DNA from: Capnocytophaga stomatis
GTDB lineage: Bacteria > Bacteroidota > Bacteroidia > Flavobacteriales > Flavobacteriaceae
Assembly (NCBI RefSeq): GCF_002302635.1
Contig: NZ_CP022387.1
Span: 682,001 to 746,000, forward strand
Length of the DNA: 64,000 bases
Direction of reading: 5' to 3'
Positions 57,470 to 64,000 of the stretch are shown here, one piece after another. The position numbers and the translations under genes are program-made. Below the pieces are notes generated by a model. That model did no database searches, was not told the origin of the DNA, and saw only the letters and a program-made list of their open reading frames with translations. The stretch's first letter is position 1. Each line of letters begins with the position of its first letter.

Positions 57470-58528
57470 ATGAATAACCAAAAATATAATAGTTTGGTAG
57501 TTTTAGGCAAGTTTTTGTCACAATTTGCCTCTTTCCCTTATGCAGAGGATAAAAATTTACCTTCTGGTAATGATTTTCATTTTGAAAAATTTAAAGAAAC
57601 ATTGGCTTTGGCAGAGCAACAAAACGGTTGGTTCACTCCTGAAAACTTACAATTTGCTTGTAACTCGTGGGCAAAGGCTCTGACGGAGGAAAACATCAAT
57701 AAGTGGCTCGAAAAATATGATTTAGAGAACGTTTCACCGAAAACCGTTGCTATTATTATGGCGGGGAACATTCCATTGGTGGGTTTTCACGACTTTCTGT
57801 CAGTGCTTGTTTCAGGGCATAAGGCTATCGTGAAACTATCGTCAGATGATAAAGTATTGTTGCCTTTTGTGGCGAGCTATTTACAAGATATTGAGCCTGC
57901 TTGGCAAGGAAAATTCACTTTTACCGATGAGCGAATGACGAATTTCGATGCCGTTATCGCCACGGGAAGCAATAATACGGCTCGTTATTTTGAATATTAT
58001 TTCGGAAAAAAACCACATATCATACGAAAAAATCGCAATTCGGTAGCTGTTCTGACAGGAAAAGAGACTGAAAAAGAGTTTTTCGAGCTTGGGAAAGATA
58101 TTTTTACATATTTCGGGCTGGGTTGCCGAAGTGTTTCAAAGGTTTTTGTACCTCGAAACTATGATTTTGACCTTCTTTTTAATGCTATTTATCCTTTCAA
58201 GGATATTATTAATGGTCAGAAGTATGCTAATAACTATGATTATAATAAGGCTGTTTATCTGATGAGTTTGTTTAAACTTCGGGAAAATGGTTTTTTAATT
58301 CTGAAAGAAGACACAAACTATGCCTCGCCTATCGCAACACTTTTCTATGAATATTACGACAGTCCAGAAGATTTGAAAGAGAGACTCCAAACCGATTCAG
58401 ATAAAATACAGTGTGTTGTATCAAAGGGCTTTATGAAAAACGAAATTCCGTTTGGACAAACACAACATCCACAGCTTTGGGATTATGCTGATGGGGTAGA
58501 CACTGTTACATTTCTAACAAATTTATAA
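57470..58528 (+). CDS. LuxC-like acyl-CoA reductase
   Basis: A 352-residue enzyme of the LuxC/acyl-CoA reductase group, related to aldehyde dehydrogenases. MAGNIPLVGFHDFLSVLVSGH (near 97-117), ATGSNNTARYFEYYF (near 165) and YFGLGCRSVSKVFVPR with the probable thioester Cys (near 218) are typical. In flavobacteria this gene is often next to serC, as here (gap 114 bases). A luciferase-type role is not implied; the natural substrate is unknown. It could instead be described as an aldehyde-dehydrogenase-like protein. Confidence 0.85.
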   Translation: MNNQKYNSLVVLGKFLSQFASFPYAEDKNLPSGNDFHFEKFKETLALAEQQNGWFTPENLQFACNSWAKALTEENINKWLEKYDLENVSPKTVAIIMAGNIPLVGFHDFLSVLVSGHKAIVKLSSDDKVLLPFVASYLQDIEPAWQGKFTFTDERMTNFDAVIATGSNNTARYFEYYFGKKPHIIRKNRNSVAVLTGKETEKEFFELGKDIFTYFGLGCRSVSKVFVPRNYDFDLLFNAIYPFKDIINGQKYANNYDYNKAVYLMSLFKLRENGFLILKEDTNYASPIATLFYEYYDSPEDLKERLQTDSDKIQCVVSKGFMKNEIPFGQTQHPQLWDYADGVDTVTFLTNL

Positions 58529-58642
58529 CAAAAAAACTATACTTTTTACACTGTATCAAGAAATAATTTAAGACTTTTGCAAAGAATTCACACACAAACA
58601 GAAGCCCTCAACCAGCTATCTGTTTGTTTTTTACCTAATATA

Positions 58643-59704
58643 ATGAAAAAACACAATTTTAGTGCAGGACCTTCTATTCTGCCACAATCTGTTTTTGAAA
58701 AGGCTTCAAAGGCAGTTCTTAATTTTGAAGATTCAGGCTTATCTATCCTCGAAATTTCACACAGAAGTAAAGAATTTCTCAATGTAATTGAAAAGGCACG
58801 TACTTTGGCACTGCAAACGGCGGGTTTGGATAATTCCTACGAGGCTTTATTTCTTCACGGTGGGGCAAGCACACAATTTTTGTGCGTCCCATATAATTTA
58901 TTAGAGAAAAAAGCCGCTTATATTGATACAGGAACTTGGTCGAACAAGGCTTTGAAAGAAGCTCAACTGTTTGGCAATGTAGAAATTATAGCTTCCTCAA
59001 AAGCTGATGGATACAAATACATTCCTAAAGATTTTAGCATTCCTTCCGATGCTGATTATTTGCACATTACAACCAATAATACCATTTACGGAACGCAATT
59101 TCATCATATCCCAGATACTGAAATTCCGCTGGTGGCTGATATGAGTTCCGACATCTTTTCGAGGGATATTGACTACTCCAAATTCAGCCTTATTTATGCA
59201 GGTTCACAGAAAAATTTAGGTGCTTCAGGAACTGCTATGGTACTTGTAAAAAAGGAAATTCTGGGGAAAGTTTCCCGAAAAATCCCTTCGATTTTAGATT
59301 ATCAAAATCAGATACAACACGAAAGTATGTTCAACACGCCCACCACGTTTTCGGTTTATGTAAATTTGCTGGTTTTGCAGTGGATTCAGGAAAAAGGTGG
59401 CGTAAAAGCCCTTGAAAAGCTTAACAAAGATAAAGCCGAGCTTCTTTACAATGAAATCGACCGCAACCCGCTTGTGGAAGGTTATGCCACAAAAGAAGAC
59501 CGTTCGCTTATGAATGTTTCTTTCTTTTTGAAAGATGCATCAATGCAAGAAAAATTCGATACACTTTGGCAAAATGCTGATATCAGCGGACTCAAAGGGC
59601 ATCGAAACCTTGGCGGATACCGAGCGTCCATTTACAATGCTATGCCGATTGAAAGCGTGCAAGTATTGGTTGATGTTCTTCAGGAATTTGAGCGAAAAGC
59701 GTAG
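58643..59704 (+). CDS. serC: Phosphoserine aminotransferase
   Basis: A 353-residue PLP enzyme of serine and pyridoxal biosynthesis, converting 3-phosphohydroxypyruvate and glutamate to phosphoserine. MKKHNFSAGPSILPQSVFEKA is the family start. The frame opens upstream at a TTG (58577), but the ATG at 58643 gives this standard N-terminus. EISHRSKEF, HGGASTQF, and YAGSQKNLGASG with the PLP Lys near 190 are seen, with RNLGGYRASIYNAM near the end. It is followed by a terminator; serA is not in the window. Confidence 0.97.
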   Translation: MKKHNFSAGPSILPQSVFEKASKAVLNFEDSGLSILEISHRSKEFLNVIEKARTLALQTAGLDNSYEALFLHGGASTQFLCVPYNLLEKKAAYIDTGTWSNKALKEAQLFGNVEIIASSKADGYKYIPKDFSIPSDADYLHITTNNTIYGTQFHHIPDTEIPLVADMSSDIFSRDIDYSKFSLIYAGSQKNLGASGTAMVLVKKEILGKVSRKIPSILDYQNQIQHESMFNTPTTFSVYVNLLVLQWIQEKGGVKALEKLNKDKAELLYNEIDRNPLVEGYATKEDRSLMNVSFFLKDASMQEKFDTLWQNADISGLKGHRNLGGYRASIYNAMPIESVQVLVDVLQEFERKA

Positions 59705-59738
59705 AATTCACATAGCGTTATATATTCACTAATTTTTG

Positions 59739-59776
59739 AAAACAGGTTTTCCAATATCAGAAGACCTGTTTTTATT
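59739..59776 (+). terminator. Terminator after serC
   Basis: AAAACAGGTTTT (59739-59750) pairs with AAGACCTGTTTT (59761-59772) with one wobble, and further T follow. Confidence 0.8.
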
Positions 59777-59838
59777 TATGAATATTCGTAATTATTACCA
59801 AAAATAATTACAACCTGCCAAATAATAAATAATTATTG

Positions 59839-59846
59839 TATTTTTG
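59839..59846 (+). promoter_or_regulatory. -7 box before the GH92 gene
   Basis: TATTTTTG matches TAnnTTTG, 86 bases before the ATG; no -33 TTG at the usual distance. Confidence 0.35.
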
Positions 59847-59931
59847 TAGCAGTATTAAATGATTTTACCTAAAGTATCTTATTTTTAAAGACAAAAAATC
59901 AACAAAAAATTAAACGCTAAAACAGAATGCT

Positions 59932-62193
59932 ATGAAACACATTTTCTTTTTTGCTGTACTATTTCTTATATTTTCTTGTAACCCAACGGAAGAACCTCAA
60001 GAAACAAACAAAGTTATTTATACTGATTTTGTAAATCCGCTAATGGGAACGGATTCCAAATTTGAGCTTTCTAACGGAAATACATATCCTGCCATTGCCG
60101 TTCCGTGGGGAATGAATTTCTGGACGCCTCAAACCAATAAAATGGGCGATGGTTGGACGTATCAGTATCACGCCAATAAAATTCGCGGATTTAAACAAAC
60201 ACATCAGCCCAGCCCGTGGATTAATGATTACGGAGCTTTTTCGCTAATGCCCGTTACAGGCGAATTAAAAATTGAAGAAAATGAGCGTGCTTCGTGGTTT
60301 TCGCATAAAGCAGAAGAAGTTAAGCCTCACTATTACAAGGTTTACTTAGCAGATTATGACACTACGGTAGAAATTACGCCGACTAACAGAGCTGCTCAAT
60401 TCCGTTTTACTTTCCCAAAGGCTGAAAAAGCATATATTTTGCTCGATGCATATTTTAAAGGTTCAAAAGTGAAGATTCTTCCTAATGAACGAAAGATTGT
60501 CGGATATGCTCGCAACCATAACGGAGGTGTTCCGGAGAATTTCCATAACTATTTTGTGCTTGAATTTGATAAAGATTTTGAGGTTTATAATACGTGGGGT
60601 GATGGCTGGAAACTTTCGGACAACACTGAAAATCAGGGAGAACACGTGGGGGCTGTTATCGGTTTTGCTACCAAACGTGGCGAGCAAGTGAATGTAAAAG
60701 TAGCTTCATCTTTTATCAGTACGGAACAAGCCGAACTAAACCTAAAAAATGAAATCGGCTCGGATAATTTTGAGCAAACCAAAGAAAAAGCCTTCAACAT
60801 TTGGGAAAAAGAACTTTCTAAAATTTCGGTAGAAGATAGCAATATTGATAACATCCGTACGTTTTATTCTTGTCTGTATCGCATACTTTTGTTCCCTCGT
60901 ACGTTTTATGAAATTGACTCTCAGGGAGAAATCGTGCATTACAGTCCTTATAACGGAAAGGTAGAGAAAGGTTATATGTTTACCGACAATGGTTTTTGGG
61001 ATACGTTCCGTGCTGTATTTCCTTTCTTTAATTTGATGTATCCTGAAATGAACAAGCAGTTTATGAAAGGACTTGTTAATACGTATCGAGAATCGGGTTG
61101 GTTACCCGAGTGGGCAAGTCCGGGACATCGTGATTGTATGATTGGCTCTAATTCTGCCCCTATTATTTCCGATGCGTATTTGAAAGGAAATATCGATGAC
61201 AAAGATGCTGACATTTTGCTTGAAGCGATGCTTAAAAACGCTACTCAAGATGCAGGCAGACCCGTAAAATCAGTAGGAAGAGAAGGTGTGGATTATTACA
61301 ACAGACTGGGGTATGTTCCTTACAACGTGGGAATTAATGAAAATGTAGCTCGCACGCTTGAATATGCCTATGCCGATTTTGCGATTTATAAAATGGCAGA
61401 AAAAATGAATCGGAAATATGTTGTGGAACTCTATAAAAAGAAAGCTCAAAACTATCGTAATGTTTTTGATAAAGAAACCGGTTGGATGCGTGGACGTAAT
61501 GAAGATGGTTCGTTCCAATCGCCTTTCAATCCGCTAAAATGGGGAGATGCTTTTACGGAAGGAAACAGTTTTCATTACACTTGGTCGGTTTTTCACGATA
61601 TTGAAGGACTTATTGAACTTATGGGCGGAAAAGAAAAATTTGAACAAAAGCTTGATGAAGTCTTTCAAATGCCTCCTTTGTTTGATGATTCGTATTACGG
61701 ATTTACCATACACGAAATTCGAGAGATGCAAATTATGAATATGGGTAATTACGCACACGGAAATCAGCCTATTCAGCATTTAATATATCTGTATAATTAT
61801 GTAAACAAACCTGAAAAAGTACGTGAACGATTGCATCAGGTTATGAGTAAGCTCTACGCCCCTACCCCTGATGGTTATTGTGGTGATGAAGATAACGGAC
61901 AGACTTCGGCTTGGTATGTGTTTAGTGCTTTGGGCTTTTATCCGGTAACTCCCGTAACAGATGATTATATTTTAGGCTATCCGCTTTTTGATAAAGTAAC
62001 GATGAAGCTCCCTTATGATAAAACTTTTAGTATCACTAAGGGTAAAAAGCATCTTGAAGATGATACAAATCATAAAAAAGATACTTCGGAAGATAAAAAA
62101 GGTACTTCGGTATATCTCAACGGAAAGCAAATTGCTGGTTTTAAGCTTCCTTTTGCTGCTTTCAGGGAAAATGGTAGTTTGGAGTTTGAGTAA
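59932..62193 (+). CDS. GH92 alpha-mannosidase, lipoprotein
   Basis: A 753-residue glycosidase with a lipoprotein signal (LIFSC, Cys near 17), so probably on the outer membrane. The GH92 fold is marked by VNPLMGTDSKFELSNGNTYPA and IRGFKQTHQPSPWINDYGAFSLMPVTG near the start, and by EIREMQIMNMGNYAHGNQPIQH (near 594, with the likely acid Glu) and GDEDNGQTSAWYVFSALGFYPV (near 652). GH92 enzymes remove alpha-linked mannose from N-glycans with calcium. A Lys/Asp-rich insertion (near 700) breaks the C-terminal domain. The next gene is 28 bases away. Confidence 0.94.
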   Translation: MKHIFFFAVLFLIFSCNPTEEPQETNKVIYTDFVNPLMGTDSKFELSNGNTYPAIAVPWGMNFWTPQTNKMGDGWTYQYHANKIRGFKQTHQPSPWINDYGAFSLMPVTGELKIEENERASWFSHKAEEVKPHYYKVYLADYDTTVEITPTNRAAQFRFTFPKAEKAYILLDAYFKGSKVKILPNERKIVGYARNHNGGVPENFHNYFVLEFDKDFEVYNTWGDGWKLSDNTENQGEHVGAVIGFATKRGEQVNVKVASSFISTEQAELNLKNEIGSDNFEQTKEKAFNIWEKELSKISVEDSNIDNIRTFYSCLYRILLFPRTFYEIDSQGEIVHYSPYNGKVEKGYMFTDNGFWDTFRAVFPFFNLMYPEMNKQFMKGLVNTYRESGWLPEWASPGHRDCMIGSNSAPIISDAYLKGNIDDKDADILLEAMLKNATQDAGRPVKSVGREGVDYYNRLGYVPYNVGINENVARTLEYAYADFAIYKMAEKMNRKYVVELYKKKAQNYRNVFDKETGWMRGRNEDGSFQSPFNPLKWGDAFTEGNSFHYTWSVFHDIEGLIELMGGKEKFEQKLDEVFQMPPLFDDSYYGFTIHEIREMQIMNMGNYAHGNQPIQHLIYLYNYVNKPEKVRERLHQVMSKLYAPTPDGYCGDEDNGQTSAWYVFSALGFYPVTPVTDDYILGYPLFDKVTMKLPYDKTFSITKGKKHLEDDTNHKKDTSEDKKGTSVYLNGKQIAGFKLPFAAFRENGSLEFE

Positions 62194-62220
62194 AAATATA
62201 ACTTAATAAAAAATGAATAT

Positions 62221-63108
62221 ATGAGAACACTAATTTTTATTTGTTTGCTTCTTTCGGGCTTCCAGCTTGTTGCTCAACAGGAAGTAACTATCGAAACCAA
62301 AAGAAATCAGGATAATTCCGTAGATTTTTTATATACCAAAAGAAATGCTACCTCTTACACCTTAACTTTGAAACTCTCAGATGTGAGTAACTCGTACGAT
62401 ACTCCAGCTCCTCATTACATATTAAAAAACAATTCAGGTAAGTTATTCACTATGAGACCTACTAATAAAGAGCAAGGCATCAATTTTTCATATTCTTACA
62501 GATACACACAAGGTGCTTTTCAACCTCAAAAGATTGATAAATCTTTTCCTTATCTATTGCCTTTTGCTAAAGGAAAAGAAGTTTATGTTAGCGAATCAAC
62601 ATATGTGCTTGAAAGATATATGAATCGCCCTGCCCCAAAAGGGTGGAAAGCCTATGCCTTTGAAGGACAAGCTTTGGATAGTGTTTTTGCCATTCGCAAG
62701 GGAGTTGTAATCTTTGTTGAACAAGGTAAAGACATCAATCACAATGCTTCTTATACTTCCGAGAAAAATATGATAGTTGTAGAGCATCAAGATGGTTCTT
62801 TTGCTGAATACAAAGGCTTTAGAAAGAATGGAATTAATGTAAAAGTAGGTACCACTGTTCTTCCGAATGATTATTTAGGTGGTTTAATACAAGTAGAAGC
62901 TCCTGAAAAGCATCTTAGTTTGGTAATTTACTATCTTTCGGCACTTTCAGAGGGTGAAAAAACCGCAGAATACAGTTATATTACGCCTAATTTCCTTACC
63001 GAAGACGGAATAGCTCCTTTAGTAAGCAGAAAAACCTACAAAACAGTCATCAACACTGAAGTTTTGACCAAAGAAATGACCAGAAAAGAAAAGAAAAAAT
63101 ACAAATAA
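62221..63108 (+). CDS. Degenerate M23-like secreted protein
   Basis: A 295-residue exported protein (signal ending QLVAQ). Residues 150-245 follow the LytM/M23 pattern: VFAIRKGVVIFVEQGKD, NMIVVEHQDGSFAEYKGF and VKVGTTVLPNDYLGGL correspond to the strand pattern of zinc endopeptidases. The zinc ligands (HxxxD and HxH) are missing: EHQDGSFAEYKGF has no HxH. So it is probably not a peptidase but a binding protein with that fold. It is cotranscribed with the GH92 gene. A role with glycoprotein or cell-wall fragments is only a guess. Confidence 0.7.
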   Translation: MRTLIFICLLLSGFQLVAQQEVTIETKRNQDNSVDFLYTKRNATSYTLTLKLSDVSNSYDTPAPHYILKNNSGKLFTMRPTNKEQGINFSYSYRYTQGAFQPQKIDKSFPYLLPFAKGKEVYVSESTYVLERYMNRPAPKGWKAYAFEGQALDSVFAIRKGVVIFVEQGKDINHNASYTSEKNMIVVEHQDGSFAEYKGFRKNGINVKVGTTVLPNDYLGGLIQVEAPEKHLSLVIYYLSALSEGEKTAEYSYITPNFLTEDGIAPLVSRKTYKTVINTEVLTKEMTRKEKKKYK

Positions 63109-63297
63109 TAGCTTTTCATAAAATCGAGAAGATTTGGGCATATCTTTCGGAAACTTGTTTTAGAAACTCAAACCATAAAGATTTTATAAAAAACTATCAA
63201 AATCATCTCCATTACGTTATTTTGGCAATATTTTATGTTTTGTTACATCCTTATATCTATTTTTTAGCTTTCGGGTTTTAACTTTCAACTTTTTCTC

Positions 63298-63305
63298 TAT
63301 CTTTG
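63298..63305 (+). promoter_or_regulatory. -7 box before ubiE/menG
   Basis: TATCTTTG matches TAnnTTTG, 23 bases before the ATG; the -33 region is T-rich without a clear TTG. Confidence 0.4.
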
Positions 63306-63327
63306 CAAAAAAACTGTAATAAGGTAA

Positions 63328-64000
63328 ATGTCAGAAAACACCATCACTCCGTACAAAAACTCCTCCAAGGGAAAGAAACAACAGGTAGCACAAATGTTTG
63401 ACTCCATATCAGGCACTTACGACGGGCTTAACCGAGTAATTTCATTGGGTTCGGATATCAAATGGCGGAAATTTGTTGTTGAAAAAGTGGCTGAAATCAC
63501 TCCTAAAAGGGTTCTTGACGTAGCAACGGGTACGGGAGATTTGGCAATTGCTCTGAGTGAAATTAACGGACTGAACATTGTTGGGCTTGACATTTCCGAA
63601 GGAATGCTATCGGTAGGACGAGAGAAAATTCAGAAGAAAAATCTTTCTGACCGTATTGAATTGGTTTCGGGTGATAGTGAAAATTTGCCTTTTGCCGATA
63701 ATTATTTTGACGCTGTAACTGTGGCTTTTGGCGTGCGAAACTTTGAAAACTTGGAAAAAGGGCTTTCGGAGATTTATCGAGTTATTCGCCCCGGTGGCAG
63801 ACTGGTTGTTTTGGAGACTTCTGTGCCTGAAAAGTTTCCTTTCCGTCAAGGATATTTTGCTTACACCAAATTTATTATGCCTTTAATTGGTAAAGTTTTC
63901 TCGAAAGACCGTTCGGCATATACTTATCTGTCAAAATCGGCTTCGGCTTTTCCTTACGGAAAAAAATTCAAAGCTATTTTGGATAAAATCGGATATGCTC
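63328..64000 (+). CDS. ubiE: Demethylmenaquinone methyltransferase, cut at the window end
   Basis: The first 224 codons of a UbiE/MenG methyltransferase, open at the window edge. [20 protein letters not shown] near the start, [15 protein letters not shown] (SAM-binding, near 64), [21 protein letters not shown] (about 130-150) and [17 protein letters not shown] identify the family. It methylates demethylmenaquinone in the last step of menaquinone synthesis. Flavobacteria use menaquinone, so MenG activity is the likely one. Only about 20 residues are missing from the normal length. Confidence 0.95.
   Translation, partial: MSENTITPYKNSSKGKKQQVAQMFDSISGTYDGLNRVISLGSDIKWRKFVVEKVAEITPKRVLDVATGTGDLAIALSEINGLNIVGLDISEGMLSVGREKIQKKNLSDRIELVSGDSENLPFADNYFDAVTVAFGVRNFENLEKGLSEIYRVIRPGGRLVVLETSVPEKFPFRQGYFAYTKFIMPLIGKVFSKDRSAYTYLSKSASAFPYGKKFKAILDKIGYA

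Noticed and set aside
58577-58642. 22-residue extension of SerC from a TTG
   Set aside because: The ATG at 58643 gives the standard family N-terminus.
62015-62206. Small frame overlapping the end of the GH92 gene
   Set aside because: It is an out-of-frame Lys-rich shadow with no independent signal.

Overview
The window is A+T-rich chromosomal DNA from a member of the Flavobacteriia (Bacteroidota). The evidence is a gliding-motility type C-terminal sorting domain, PorP/SprF and OmpA partners of type IX secretion, a fused cbb3 oxidase CcoNO, a SusA-like neopullulanase, a GH92 mannosidase and promoters of the flavobacterial form TTG-N17-20-TAnnTTTG. A host-associated genus such as Capnocytophaga would fit, but genus is an inference.

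Layout: (1) 1-13.2 kb: the start of a divergent gene, a duplicated-domain lipoprotein, then a minus-strand surface locus of a 3029-residue repeat adhesin, PorP/SprF and an OmpA/PD40 protein. (2) 13.4-18.5 kb: cbb3 oxidase cluster ccoS-ccoNO-ccoQ-ccoP-ccoG with a Crp/Fnr-like palindrome upstream. (3) 18.8-22.2 kb: gcvT, ppa, a TPR membrane protein and ribH. (4) 22.2-24.8 kb: a three-gene envelope unit (membrane protein, winged-helix regulator, creD) in which two promoters carry the same palindromic element. (5) 24.9-34.2 kb: small lipoprotein, DUF721, GNAT, two erythromycin-esterase-like genes (one frameshifted, one lacking the active-site His), uvrB, two outer-membrane proteins and a VWA protein. 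(6) 34.2-36.3 kb: an OprP-like porin and a tiny transcription unit with its own promoter, 25-codon ORF and terminator. (7) 36-50.1 kb: the transcription/translation block, reading on the minus strand tRNA-Thr, Tyr, Gly, Thr, tuf, tRNA-Trp, secE, nusG, rplK, rplA, rplJ, rplL, rpoB, a YjbR-like gene, rpoC, DUF3467. (8) 50.4-64 kb: a neopullulanase, an unrecognised helical protein behind a very A-rich leader, a secreted barrel protein, a POT transporter, a LuxC-like acyl-CoA reductase with serC, a GH92 mannosidase with a degenerate M23-like protein, and the 5' part of ubiE/menG.

Most of the window is core metabolism and information processing. The least explained pieces are the shared operator of the creD unit, the small unit at 35.65-35.85 kb, the A-rich leader with its 219-residue protein, the broken/degenerate esterase pair and the homogenised adhesin repeats. 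No CRISPR array, insertion sequence, prophage or rRNA gene was seen. Several start codons were moved from an upstream TTG or GTG to an internal ATG or GTG; each case is stated in the entry.
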